From Falsiroseomonas ponticola (GTDB lineage Bacteria > Pseudomonadota > Alphaproteobacteria > Acetobacterales > Acetobacteraceae): a stretch of DNA of 64,000 nucleotides. Of the stretch, positions 44,227 through 52,951 are shown one piece after another (within the stretch, counting starts at the first letter, position 1; each line of letters starts with the position of its first letter). The notes beneath the pieces are model-generated. The model worked only from the letters and a program-made list of their open reading frames with translations. It did not search any database and was not told the DNA's origin. The position numbers and the translations under genes are program-made. The stretch is taken from contig NZ_JAERQN010000004.1 of the NCBI RefSeq assembly GCF_016805305.1, forward strand, positions 186,001 through 250,000, given 5' to 3'.

Positions 44227-45161
44227 CGCGCCTCATCGCCGCCCGCCTCGTCCAGGTCGCGATCACGCTGGCGATCCTCTCCTTCGCCATGTTCCTGCTC
44301 ATCGGCCTGATGCCGGGCGATCCCATCGACCTCGCCATCGCCGGCGACCCGCGCCTGACGGCGGAGGATGCGGCGCGGCTCCGCGCCCTCCACGGCCTCG
44401 ACCAGCCCCTGCTCGCCCGCTACCTCGCCTGGGCCGCCGCGCTGCTGCGGGGCGAATTCGGCTTCTCCCGCCTCTTCGCCCAGCCCGTCGCCGCCATCAT
44501 CGGCCCCGCCCTGCTCTCGACGCTCGCCCTGCTCGGTGCCGCGCTGCTGGTCGCGGCGGCCATCGGCCTCGCGCTCGGCATGCTGGCGGCGGCCAGGCCC
44601 CGCGCCGCGCCGCTGGTCGATGCCATCGCCATCCTCGGGCAATCCGCGCCCACCTTCTGGCTCGGCATCCTCCTCATCATCCTCTTCGCCGTCACGCTGG
44701 GCTGGCTGCCCGCCGGCGGCACCAGCGAAGCGGGCGGCCTCGACGCGCTCCGCTTCCTGCCGCTGCCCGTGGCCACGCTCGCCATCGCCAACCTCGCCGC
44801 CTATGCCCGCCACAGCGCCGCCGCGCTGTCCCACACGCTGCGGGAACCCTGGGTCACCGCCGCCCGCGCCCGCGGCAATGGGGAGGCCCGGCTGATGCTG
44901 CGCCACGCCTTCCCCAACGCCGCCGTGCCCATCCTGCAGGTCGCGGCGCTGGATGCGGGGGCGCTGGTCGGCGGCGCGCTGATCACCGAAACCCTCTTCG
45001 CCCGCCCCGGCATGGGCAAGCTGATCTATGACGCGGTGATGGGCAACGACACCAACCTGGCCCTCATCGCCCTGCTGCTGGTGGCGCTGGTGACCATGCT
45101 GGCGACGCTGGCGGCCGACCTCGCCCAGCGCGCCCTCGACCCCCGGCTGCGCGATTCATGA
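44223..45161 (+). CDS. ABC transporter permease, DppB type
   Basis: 312-residue inner-membrane permease with about six helices. It has the DppB-type start (RLIAARLVQVAITLAILSFAMFLLIGLMPGDPIDLA), the LRALHGLDQPLLARYLAW block, and the EAA loop (WVTAARARGNGEARLMLRHAFPNAAVPILQ) followed by GALITETLFARPGMGKLIYDAV. It partners with the DppC-type permease at 45158. The start overlaps the VOC gene by four bases. The GTG at 44223 is the start. Confidence 0.92.
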   Translation: MTRLIAARLVQVAITLAILSFAMFLLIGLMPGDPIDLAIAGDPRLTAEDAARLRALHGLDQPLLARYLAWAAALLRGEFGFSRLFAQPVAAIIGPALLSTLALLGAALLVAAAIGLALGMLAAARPRAAPLVDAIAILGQSAPTFWLGILLIILFAVTLGWLPAGGTSEAGGLDALRFLPLPVATLAIANLAAYARHSAAALSHTLREPWVTAARARGNGEARLMLRHAFPNAAVPILQVAALDAGALVGGALITETLFARPGMGKLIYDAVMGNDTNLALIALLLVALVTMLATLAADLAQRALDPRLRDS

Positions 45162-45976
45162 GGCTCTGGCTCGGCCTGCTGCTGCTCGGCACGCTCGCCC
45201 TCGGCGCCGCGCTCGCGCCGCTGGCGCAGGGCTGGCTGGGGCATGATCCCTTCGCGCCCGACCTCTTCAACCGCCTCGGCCCGCCCAGCGCCAGCAACCC
45301 GCTGGGCACCGACGACCTCGGCCGGGACCTGCTGCTGCGCCTGCTGCATGGCGCGCGGGTCTCGCTGGCCGTCGGCCTCGCCACCGCGCTGGCCGCGACG
45401 CTGATCGGCACCGCCATCGGCCTGCTCGCGGCCTGGCGCGGCGGGGCGCTGGACGCCGTGCTGATGCGCCTGGCCGATGGGCTGCTCGCCCTGCCCGCGC
45501 TACCCGTCCTCGTCGTCCTCGCCGCGGTGGACACCGGCAGGATCGGCCTGCCCCGGGGCGAGGCCGCTTCCGACATCCTCCGCATCACCATCATCCTCAG
45601 CCTCTTCGGCTGGGTCGGCGTCGCCCGCCTGGCGCGCGCCGCGGCGCTGTCGGTGCTGGCGCGGGACTATGTCCGCGCCGCCCGCGCGCTCGGCGCCAGC
45701 GAGGCCCGCGTCCTGCTGCGCCATGTCGCGCCCAACATCGCGGGCCCCGTCGCCGTCGCCACCGCGCTGTCCGTCGCCGGCGCCATCCTGGCGGAGAGCA
45801 CGCTCTCCTTCCTCGGCCTCGGCATCGCGCCGCCCGCCGCCAGCTGGGGCAACATGCTGGCCAATGCGCAGGACCTGGTCTTCAGCGCGCCCATGGCCGC
45901 GCTCTGGCCCGGCCTCGCCATCCTGCTGGCGGTGGCCGGCTGCACCCTGGTCGCGGACGGGCTGCGCCAGCGCTGA
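45158..45976 (+). CDS. ABC transporter permease, DppC type
   Basis: 272-residue inner-membrane permease. Family blocks include HDPFAPDLFNRLGPPSASNPLGTDDLGRDLLLRLLHGARVSL and the EAA loop (YVRAARALGASEARVLLRHVAPNIAGP), followed by LAESTLSFLGLGIAPPAASWGNML. It overlaps the DppB-type gene by four bases. No DppD/DppF-type ATPase gene follows; the next gene is convergent with a 6-base gap, so the ATPase must be supplied from elsewhere. Confidence 0.92.
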   Translation: MRLWLGLLLLGTLALGAALAPLAQGWLGHDPFAPDLFNRLGPPSASNPLGTDDLGRDLLLRLLHGARVSLAVGLATALAATLIGTAIGLLAAWRGGALDAVLMRLADGLLALPALPVLVVLAAVDTGRIGLPRGEAASDILRITIILSLFGWVGVARLARAAALSVLARDYVRAARALGASEARVLLRHVAPNIAGPVAVATALSVAGAILAESTLSFLGLGIAPPAASWGNMLANAQDLVFSAPMAALWPGLAILLAVAGCTLVADGLRQR

Positions 45977-45982
45977 GGCGCC

Positions 45983-46417
45983 TCAATCCCGCAGGCTGTC
46001 CGGCACCCGCCCGCCATTCTCCGCGAGCTTCCGCATCACCGCGCGGTGCAGCCAGGTGTTCATCGCCGCGCTGCCATCCAGCGCGCCGCCATAGCCCAGC
46101 TCCCGCGCCAGCGCCGACCGCGCCGCCAGGCTGCTGTCGAGGTCCAGCAGCTTCATCAGGTCCACGATGGAGCTGCGCCAGTCCAGCCTCTGCCCGGCCC
46201 GCGCCTCCAGCCCCGTCAGCACCGCCTCGACATCCACGGGCTGGGCGGGCGCCGCCGTCGCCGGCATCGCGGCGGGCGGTGGCGCGGCGCGTGCCTCATG
46301 CGCCGGTTCCGCCGCCGGCATGCTTGCCTGCTCGCTGGCCGGCCGCGCCTCCGCCGGCTTCGGGCCGAGGGTGCTGCCGCGGAAGACGCGGGAGACGATG
46401 TCGCCGAAGATGCTCAT
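45983..46417 (-). CDS. DUF3597-family protein
   Basis: 144-residue cytosolic-looking protein. The N-terminus MSIFGDIVSRVFRG and the C-terminal domain (VDVEAVLTGLEARAGQRLDWRSSIVDLMKLLDLDSSLAARSALARELGY, ending in MNTWLHRAVMRKLAENGG) are the DUF3597 signature. An Ala/Pro-rich linker of about 45 residues joins them. The domain resembles peptidoglycan-associated LysM-adjacent proteins in other bacteria, but its function is not known. Monocistronic, in its own 60-90 base gaps. Confidence 0.85.
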   Translation of the reverse strand: MSIFGDIVSRVFRGSTLGPKPAEARPASEQASMPAAEPAHEARAAPPPAAMPATAAPAQPVDVEAVLTGLEARAGQRLDWRSSIVDLMKLLDLDSSLAARSALARELGYGGALDGSAAMNTWLHRAVMRKLAENGGRVPDSLRD

Positions 46418-46480
46418 GGCCGCTGGCCCTGCCCCGTTGAAGCAGCCCCAACGGCGCCCACCGCCCGGCGTTCCGCCGCC

Positions 46481-48025
46481 CTACCCCTTCACCTCCTCCT
46501 CCACCCGGCTGCGCAGCGTCCGCTCCGGCAGCCCCAGCGTCACCAGGAAGGCCGCCGTCATCACAACCCCGCTCAGCGCGAAGCAGCCCGTCAGCGCCGC
46601 GCGATAGGCCAGCGCCACCGCCCCCGCCTCCGCCGCCGTCACGGCCTGCGCCGCCTGCTGCGTCAGCTGCGCCAGGCTCTTCCCCTGCGCCCCCGCCGTG
46701 ATCGCCAGGCTATGCGCCATGATGGTGCCGGATGTCGCGACGCCGAGCGCGCCACCCAGCGACCGCAGGAAGGCCATGGTCCCCGTCGCCGCCCCCACCT
46801 CCCGGTGGTCCACCGCGTTCTGCACCGCGGTCGTCAGGTTCGGCATCCCCATCCCCATCCCAAGGCCCAGGGTCAGCAGGGACAGAAGAAAGACCCAGGC
46901 CGGCGCCGCCAGCCAGGCGAACAACCCCAGCGAGGCCAGCGCCGCCGCCTCCAGCCCCAGCGCCAGCAGCAGGAAGGGCTTGGTCCGCCCGACGCGGGAC
47001 ACGATCCGCCCGCCCAGGATCGAGGTCAGCAGCATGCCGCCGACCTGCGGCACCAGCATCGCCCCCGCCTCCGCCGGCGCCATGCCGAGCACCAGCTGGA
47101 AATAGAGCGGCAGGAACACCGTCGATCCCATCATGGCGAAGACCATCATGCCCCCCACCGCGACGCCCCGGGCGAAGACGGGGTTGCGGAACAGGCGCAG
47201 GCGGATCAGCGGCTCCGGCGCCACCGCTTCCCGCCACAGGAACAGCGCCGCCAGGCCCGCCGTGCCGCCCGCCATGGCCGCGGTCTGCCAGGACGCCCAG
47301 GGGAATTCCGTGCCGCCCCAGGCCAGCAGCAGCAGCAGCATGGCGGTCGCGGCCGCCAGCAGCAGCGCGCCCAGATGGTCCACCGGCCGCGCCACGCCCG
47401 GCGCGCGGCGGCGCAGCCCGATCGCCAGCATCACCAGCGCCAGCACGCCGATCGGCACATTCACGTAGAAGACCCAGCGCCAGGACAGCGTCTGGGTGAT
47501 GAAGCCGCCGACCAGCGGCCCCGCGACGCTGGCGAGCCCGAAGGTGCCGCTGAACAGCCCCTGGTAGCGCGGCCGCTGCCGGGGCGGCACCACATCCGCC
47601 ACCATCGCCTGCGCCAGCACCATCAGCCCGCCGGCACCCAGCCCCTGCAGCGCACGGAAGCCGATCAGCTGGCCCATGGATTGCGCCGCGCCGGACATGA
47701 CCGATCCGCCCAGGAACAGCGCGATGGCGATGAAGAACAGCGCCCGCCTGCCATAGAGGTCCGACATCTTGCCGTAGAGCGGCGTCGTCGTGGTGGAGGT
47801 CAGCATGAAGGCCGTGACCACCCAGGACAGATGCGCCATGCCGCCGAGGTCCGCCGCCATGCGCGGCAGCGCGGTATTGACGATGTTCTGGTCCAGCGCC
47901 GCCAGCAGCATGGCCAGCAGCGCGCCCGCCAGCACGATCCGCAACTGCGTCGGCGTCACATCGGGCCCAGCCCCGGACGTCTCGACAGGCGTCGCCGCCC
48001 TGGGCCTGCTCGCTTCGTTCACCAC
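46481..48025 (-). CDS. DHA2-family MFS multidrug efflux pump (EmrB/QacA-like)
   Basis: 514-residue membrane protein with about 14 predicted helices, the size of DHA2 drug:H+ antiporters. The TM1 motif LAALDQNIVNTALPRMAADLGG, motif A (LYGKMSDLYGRRALFFIAIALFLGGS) and motif C-like GPLVGGFITQTLSWRWVFYVNVPIG are clear. The partner EmrA/HlyD protein is not adjacent, so it may act alone as QacA does. It is divergent from the Bug receptor gene, with 167 bases between their starts. Confidence 0.92.
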   Translation of the reverse strand: MVNEASRPRAATPVETSGAGPDVTPTQLRIVLAGALLAMLLAALDQNIVNTALPRMAADLGGMAHLSWVVTAFMLTSTTTTPLYGKMSDLYGRRALFFIAIALFLGGSVMSGAAQSMGQLIGFRALQGLGAGGLMVLAQAMVADVVPPRQRPRYQGLFSGTFGLASVAGPLVGGFITQTLSWRWVFYVNVPIGVLALVMLAIGLRRRAPGVARPVDHLGALLLAAATAMLLLLLAWGGTEFPWASWQTAAMAGGTAGLAALFLWREAVAPEPLIRLRLFRNPVFARGVAVGGMMVFAMMGSTVFLPLYFQLVLGMAPAEAGAMLVPQVGGMLLTSILGGRIVSRVGRTKPFLLLALGLEAAALASLGLFAWLAAPAWVFLLSLLTLGLGMGMGMPNLTTAVQNAVDHREVGAATGTMAFLRSLGGALGVATSGTIMAHSLAITAGAQGKSLAQLTQQAAQAVTAAEAGAVALAYRAALTGCFALSGVVMTAAFLVTLGLPERTLRSRVEEEVKG

Positions 48026-48192
48026 GATTCCTTCGGCAACGCTGTGCCCGGCGCGCCATGCCTATCGCACCCCGCGGGGCGGTGAAAGCGCGCCAGCCCG
48101 TCGCGTTCCGCGCGATGGATGACGCATGGGTTAAGCCTGGGATAGATTGTTCCCTGGCGAGACCGGGACGACCCGGCCCCAGGAGGAAACCC

Positions 48193-49173
48193 ATGAATCG
48201 ACGCATGCTGCTGGGCGCGGCCCTGCTGGCCACGCCTGTCCTCGCCCGCCAGGGCGCCGCCCAAGGCGCCACCTGGCCCGGCAACCGCCAGGTGCGCATC
48301 GTCATCACCTATCCGCCCGGCGGCACCACGGATTTCGTAGCGCGCCTCTACGCCCAGTCGCTGGCGGCGCAGACCGGCGCCAGCGTGGTGGTGGACAACC
48401 GCAGCGGCGGCGGCGGCGTCGTCGGCTGGACCAACGTGGTGCGCAGCGCGAATGACGGCACGACCCTGCTGCTGACCGACAATTCGCTGGCCACCGCCCC
48501 GCCCCTCTACCCCAATCTCGGCTTCGACATCCGGCAGGACTTCACGCCGATCTCGCTGCTGGTGGACTACCCGACCGTCTTCGTGGTGCCCGGCAGTTCA
48601 CCCGTGCGCACGCTGCGCGAATACGTGGAGAGCGTGCGCGGCAAGCCGGCCGACGCCAATTTCTACGGCTCCATGGGCGCGGGATCCTCGCCGCATCTCT
48701 ACACCGAATACCTGCAGGACATCGCGGCCATCCGCATGACGCATGTGCCCTATCGCGGCATGGGCCCGGCCTTCGCGGATCTGCTGGCCGGGCGCATCGG
48801 CCTGCTGATCGCGGCCCCCGCCACGGTGATGGGCGCCATCGCCGATGGCAGGGCGCGGGCCATCGCCATCGGCACCACCGGCGGCCGCATCCCCGGCCTG
48901 CCCGATGTCGCGACCGCGAAGGAACAGGGCTTCGACTTCACCTATTCCTTCTGGTACGGCCTGCTCGGGCCGCGCGGCATGGATCCCTCGCAGGTCGGCG
49001 CCATCAAGGCGGAATGCGACAAGGTGCTCGCCAATCCCGAGAACCGCGCCCGCTTCCTCCAGCAGGGCGCCACCCCCGTGGCCGGGGACGGCGCGGCCTT
49101 GCGCGCCGTGATGGACAGCGACCTGGAACGCTGGAGCGCGGTGGTGCGGGAGAAGGGGATCAAGCTGGAATAG
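48193..49173 (+). CDS. Tripartite-tricarboxylate-type (Bug) solute-binding receptor
   Basis: 326-residue periplasmic receptor of the TctC/Bug family. A near-ideal AGGAGGAAA ribosome-binding site precedes ATG 48193, which opens a signal peptide (MNRRMLLGAALLATPVLARQGAAQ). Bug signatures: VRIVITYPPGGTTDFVARLYAQSL, VVDNRSGGGGVVGWTNV and MTHVPYRGMGPAFADLLAGRIG. Bug proteins bind carboxylates; the ligand is unknown. No TctA/TctB membrane genes are adjacent, which is common for this expanded family. Confidence 0.92.
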   Translation: MNRRMLLGAALLATPVLARQGAAQGATWPGNRQVRIVITYPPGGTTDFVARLYAQSLAAQTGASVVVDNRSGGGGVVGWTNVVRSANDGTTLLLTDNSLATAPPLYPNLGFDIRQDFTPISLLVDYPTVFVVPGSSPVRTLREYVESVRGKPADANFYGSMGAGSSPHLYTEYLQDIAAIRMTHVPYRGMGPAFADLLAGRIGLLIAAPATVMGAIADGRARAIAIGTTGGRIPGLPDVATAKEQGFDFTYSFWYGLLGPRGMDPSQVGAIKAECDKVLANPENRARFLQQGATPVAGDGAALRAVMDSDLERWSAVVREKGIKLE

Positions 49174-49225
49174 CTTGCACGGGGGAAGGGCGAAGGACTA
49201 TATTCCTGCAATCATCGGCCGTCCC

Positions 49226-49250
49226 GCGGGGAAGGCGCTGCCTTCCCCGC
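49226..49250. terminator. 11-bp hairpin between convergent genes
   Basis: GCGGGGAAGGC (49226-49236) and GCCTTCCCCGC (49240-49250) form a perfect stem with a GCT loop. It starts 53 bases after the Bug receptor stop. It is followed by a second GC-rich near-palindrome (49250-49269). Both could terminate the plus-strand transcript although no T-tract follows. Confidence 0.55.
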
Positions 49251-49298
49251 GCCCCGGGGACCCCCGGGGCCGATGCGGGCCTGGACCCGCGCCAGGGG

Positions 49299-49328
49299 CA
49301 CCGCGAAAACGGTGCTAAAAGCACTAAA
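49299..49328 (-). terminator. Candidate terminator of the phoX transcript
   Basis: Read on the minus strand, GTGCT-TTT-AGCAC forms a short stem followed by CGTTTT. On the same bases GCACCG and CGGTGC pair as an alternative 6-bp stem. It lies about 60 bases after the phoX stop. The stems are short, so confidence is limited. Confidence 0.35.
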
Positions 49329-49383
49329 TCGGCATAAACGGCTAAATGCGCTGTATTTTCTAAAACATTCCCTGACCGCGCGT

Positions 49384-51312
49384 TCAGCTTCCGATCTCGC
49401 CCCCATCCCGCTTCACGATGGCGATCACCGAAGGCCGCGGCGGCCGCCCCGGCTCGAAATCGGGCCAGCGGGTGGAGGGGTTCTCGTAGGTGCTGCCGGT
49501 ATCCTCCCCGGGATGCTGGATCGCCAGGAACAAGGTCCTGTCATCCGGCGTGAAGCAGGGGCCGCAGACCTCCGCGCCGGTCGGCGCCTGGTAGAAGCAG
49601 CGGGTCAGCGCACGGCCATGCCCGCTGGTATCCGCGGCCCAGATGCCATCCGCGATGCCCGCGAATTCCGGCCCGCCATCGGTGGCGATCCAGGCGCGGC
49701 CCTTGCTGTCGAAGGCGATGTTGTCGGGGCAGGACAGCCAGCCGCTGTCGCTGGTGGCGCGATGATACTGCGTGCCGGGATCGACGCCGGGCTTGCCCGC
49801 GGCGATGAACACCTCCCACCGCGCCTCCGTGGCGGAGTGATCGACACGGCCCGTGCCGGCGCCGGGGTGGATCACCTCCAGCACATGGCCATGGATGTTG
49901 TTGGCGCGGGGGTTGCCCGGCCCCGCCTGCTGCGCGGTGCGGCGGCTGTTGTTGGTCAGCATGACATAGACGCGGCCATTGACCCTGTTGGTCTCCACAT
50001 CCTCCGGCCGGTCCATCGGCGTGGCGCCCAGCAGGTCGGCGGCGCGCCGCGCCTCGATCACCACATCGGCCTGGCTGTGGAAGCCGTTGGCCGGCGTCAG
50101 CGGGCCCTCGCCATGCGTCAGGGCCAGCCAGCGCAGGCGGCCCTGCTCCTCGAACCTCGCCACATACAGCGTGCCGTCATCCATCAGGTCGCGGTTGGCG
50201 GCGCGGTCGTTGGGGTTGAAAGGGCGCGCGGTGACGAATTTGTAGAGGTACTCGAAGCGCTCATCGTCGCCCATGTAGAAGGCCACGCGCCCGTCGCTGC
50301 CGATCGCATGCGTCGCCCCCTCATGCTTGAAGCGGCCGAGCGCGGTGCGCTTCACGGGAACGCTGGTGGGATCATAGGGATCGTATTCGACCACCCAGCC
50401 GAAGCGGTTCGGCTCGTTCGGTTCGCGGTCCAGGTTGAAGCGCTCGAAATGGCGGAACCAGGCGTAGCTCGGCTCCGCGATGATGCCGTAGCGGCGATAG
50501 GTCGCGGCCTCCGCGCCCGTCGTCGCGGCGGCGCCGCCGAAGTAGTTGTTGAAGTTCTCCTCCGCCGTGATGACGGTGCCCCAGGGCGTGTTGCCGCCGG
50601 CGCAATTGTTCAGCGTGCCCAGCACGCGCGTGCCGGTCGCATCCGCATTGGTGCGCAGCCGCGCATGCCCCGCCGCCGGGCCGCTGATGCGCATCGGCGT
50701 GTTCATGGTGATGCGCCGGTTCATCGCGCCGCCCGGCACCGCCTTCCAGGTGCCGCCTTCCTTCCGCACCTCGACGACGCTCATGCCATGCGCCTCGATC
50801 TCGACCGCCGCCTGCGCCGCGGTGGTGCGCCCGCGCGCGGCGCGGCCTTCGCCGATGCCGGCGAACATCAGGTTGGTGTTGGTGTATTCGTGGTTCACGC
50901 AGAGCAGGCCATGCTCGCTGTTGCGGCTGCCCGCCGGCAGCGGCCAGTAGTCGAGGTAGTCGCAATTGTAGCCGAACTGCCGCGCCTGCGCGGCCGCCGT
51001 CTGCGCCATGGGGTCGTAGGGGGGCGCGCCGTCCAGCACCGGGTCGCCCCAGCGGATCACCGTCTGCGCCTCATACCCCTCCGCCACCGCCTGGTTCTGG
51101 CTGAGCTGGTGGCGAAGCTCCGGGAAGGTCAGGGTGGAGGGCCCGCCGCGCACCGGCACGGGCAAGGGCTGCGCCACCGCCGGGGCGGCCGCCACCGCCG
51201 CGGCCGCGCCCAGCACCCCGCGCCGCGTCAGCCTGGCCGCGATGATCTCCCCCATCGCGCGGCCGGGCGCGGGATTGCTGCCGATATCCTCCAGCTCGAT
51301 CTCGTCATCCAT
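49384..51312 (-). CDS. phoX: PhoX-family alkaline phosphatase
   Basis: PhoX enzymes are exported, Ca/Fe-dependent monomeric phosphatases that release phosphate from organic esters. The 642-residue product has a Tat-type signal (RR at residues 30-31 in LTRRGVLGAAAAVAAAPAVAQ) and family blocks: FGYNCDYLDYWPL, HGLLCVNHEYTNTNLMF, TVITAEENFNNYFGG, FGWVVEYDPYDPTSVPVKRTALGRFKHEGAT and WIATDGGPEFAG. ATG 51312 has GGGGGAA upstream and is preferred over 51327. A Pho-box-like double repeat lies 17-34 bases upstream. A diverged paralogue is encoded just before it. Confidence 0.91.
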   Translation of the reverse strand: MDDEIELEDIGSNPAPGRAMGEIIAARLTRRGVLGAAAAVAAAPAVAQPLPVPVRGGPSTLTFPELRHQLSQNQAVAEGYEAQTVIRWGDPVLDGAPPYDPMAQTAAAQARQFGYNCDYLDYWPLPAGSRNSEHGLLCVNHEYTNTNLMFAGIGEGRAARGRTTAAQAAVEIEAHGMSVVEVRKEGGTWKAVPGGAMNRRITMNTPMRISGPAAGHARLRTNADATGTRVLGTLNNCAGGNTPWGTVITAEENFNNYFGGAAATTGAEAATYRRYGIIAEPSYAWFRHFERFNLDREPNEPNRFGWVVEYDPYDPTSVPVKRTALGRFKHEGATHAIGSDGRVAFYMGDDERFEYLYKFVTARPFNPNDRAANRDLMDDGTLYVARFEEQGRLRWLALTHGEGPLTPANGFHSQADVVIEARRAADLLGATPMDRPEDVETNRVNGRVYVMLTNNSRRTAQQAGPGNPRANNIHGHVLEVIHPGAGTGRVDHSATEARWEVFIAAGKPGVDPGTQYHRATSDSGWLSCPDNIAFDSKGRAWIATDGGPEFAGIADGIWAADTSGHGRALTRCFYQAPTGAEVCGPCFTPDDRTLFLAIQHPGEDTGSTYENPSTRWPDFEPGRPPRPSVIAIVKRDGGEIGS

Positions 51313-51328
51313 GGCTGTTCCCCCCATC

Positions 51329-51346
51329 GTGTCATCGAAGTGTCAC
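51329..51346. promoter_or_regulatory. Pho-box-like direct repeat before phoX
   Basis: GTGTCAT (51329-51335) and GTGTCAC (51340-51346) are same-strand 7-bp repeats separated by 4 bases, the architecture of a PhoB box (CTGTCAT-N4-CTGTCAT). The repeats read on the plus strand, opposite to phoX, and are only 17 bases from its start codon, so the usual activation geometry is not met. Confidence 0.42.
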
Positions 51347-51379
51347 AATGGGGCTCCCGGCTCACGGCGCCGTCAAGCG

Positions 51380-52951
51380 TCAACCGCCGATGGCACCGCC
51401 GGCGTTCCGCGTGATCGTCAGCAGCGCGCTGCGCGGCGGCAGGCGGTTGTCGAAGGCGGGCCAGCGCGTGGCCGGCCGGTCGAAGCTCGCGCCCGGCTCC
51501 GCGCCCGGCGTGCGCACCACCAGCAGCAGCGAATCGCCCTCCGGCGTCGGTGCCGCGCCGCCGATCGCGCCACCGCGCGGCGCCGCATGGACCGGCAGCG
51601 GTACCGCCCGCCCCGGGCCATCGAGGTCGCAGGCGAAGGCCATGTCGGGCGCCGCCCCGGGCCGGCCGGCACGGTCCGTGCCCAGCCAGAGCCGCCCGCG
51701 CGGGTCCACCGCCAGCGTCGCGGGGTAGCGCGGCACCGCCGTGTTCGCCGGCATGTCGCGGCCGTAGCGCCCGCCCTCCGCGCCATCGCCGGCCAGGAAC
51801 AGCACCCGCGCGGCCAGGCGCGCGCCGGCGGGATCGCCGGTGATCTCGATGACATGGCCGGGATGCGCGCCGGGCCGGGGGTTCAGCGCATCCACCCGCG
51901 CCTCGCCCCGCGTCGTGCCGGCGCGGCAGGCCAGCAGCAGGCGCTGCCGCCGCGGGTCCATGGCCAGCGCGGCGGGCGTGTCGAAGGGCGTGGCGCCCGC
52001 GGCCTCCGCGGCCCCGGCCGGGTTCAGCAGCGACCCCTCGCCCAGCAGGCGCCAGGTGATGGCGTCCCCCTCCACCCGCGCCACGGCCAGTTGCCCGGCC
52101 TCCAGCGCCTCGCCCTCCATCGCCTTCCCAGCGGAGACAAAGCGGTAGAGGAAGCCCATCGGCCGTCCATCGGCCAGGAAGACGACGGCGCGGCCATCAT
52201 CGGTGACGGTCGCCGCCACCGCCTGCGCGCCGATCCGCCCCAGCGCGCCGCGCTTCACCGGCACGCTCTGCGGGTCCAGCGGATCGACCTCCGCCACCCA
52301 GCCGAAATGCCGCCCATCCCGGAAGCGGGGGTCGAGGTCCTGCAGCCGCGCCAGCCAGCCGGCGGGGTCCTGTTCCGCCAGCAGCAGCGTGCCCCAGGGC
52401 GTCGCCGTGCCCGCCACGGGGCCGAGCAGCCCCACCACGCCGCCACCCAGGCCCACCGGCCCGCCCATGCGGCAGAGCGTCGCGGTGCCGAGACGGCGGC
52501 TCTGGAACCCGCCATCCACCAGCACCCAGCGCCCGCCTTGGCGTTCCAGGTTGAGCAGCGAGGCGCCGGACATGGCGGCGGCCACCGCCGGCCGGTCCCG
52601 CCCGCCGGGGAAGGCCATGGCGGGATCGACCTCCGGGTGCACCACCGCCACCACCAGCCGCGCCACGCCATCGGCGCCCATCGGCGGCGCCACCAGCCCC
52701 GCGAGCCGCGCATCCCAGCCGAACTGGCCGGAGACGCCATCGGCGGTCGGGTTGCGCGGGTCCCAGGGCGCGGCGTCGAAGGTCACGCGGTCGCCCCAGC
52801 GCACCAGCACGTCCCGCCGGTGCCCCGGCGCCACCCAGTCATCCGGCCGCACCGCCGGCATCGCGGGCGGCAGGTCGAGCGTCGTCACCTGCGCCCGGGC
52901 CGGCAGGGCCAGCAGCGCGGGCGCCGCCAGCAGCAGGCGGCGGCCGATCAT
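51380..52951 (-). CDS. Diverged PhoX/DUF839-family protein
   Basis: 523-residue exported protein with a signal peptide (MIGRRLLLAAPALLALPARAQ). It is clearly related to PhoX next door: VLVRWGDRVTFDAAPWDP, GTLLLAEQDPAGW, FGWVAEVDPLDPQSVPVKRGALGRIG and WLGTDRAGRPG match the corresponding PhoX blocks. It is about 120 residues shorter, and the PhoX block HGLLCVNHEYTNTN is replaced by RLVVAVVHPEVDP, so metal binding and phosphatase activity may be lost or changed. ATG 52951 overlaps the molybdoenzyme stop by four bases, linking the two genes. Confidence 0.8.
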   Translation of the reverse strand: MIGRRLLLAAPALLALPARAQVTTLDLPPAMPAVRPDDWVAPGHRRDVLVRWGDRVTFDAAPWDPRNPTADGVSGQFGWDARLAGLVAPPMGADGVARLVVAVVHPEVDPAMAFPGGRDRPAVAAAMSGASLLNLERQGGRWVLVDGGFQSRRLGTATLCRMGGPVGLGGGVVGLLGPVAGTATPWGTLLLAEQDPAGWLARLQDLDPRFRDGRHFGWVAEVDPLDPQSVPVKRGALGRIGAQAVAATVTDDGRAVVFLADGRPMGFLYRFVSAGKAMEGEALEAGQLAVARVEGDAITWRLLGEGSLLNPAGAAEAAGATPFDTPAALAMDPRRQRLLLACRAGTTRGEARVDALNPRPGAHPGHVIEITGDPAGARLAARVLFLAGDGAEGGRYGRDMPANTAVPRYPATLAVDPRGRLWLGTDRAGRPGAAPDMAFACDLDGPGRAVPLPVHAAPRGGAIGGAAPTPEGDSLLLVVRTPGAEPGASFDRPATRWPAFDNRLPPRSALLTITRNAGGAIGG

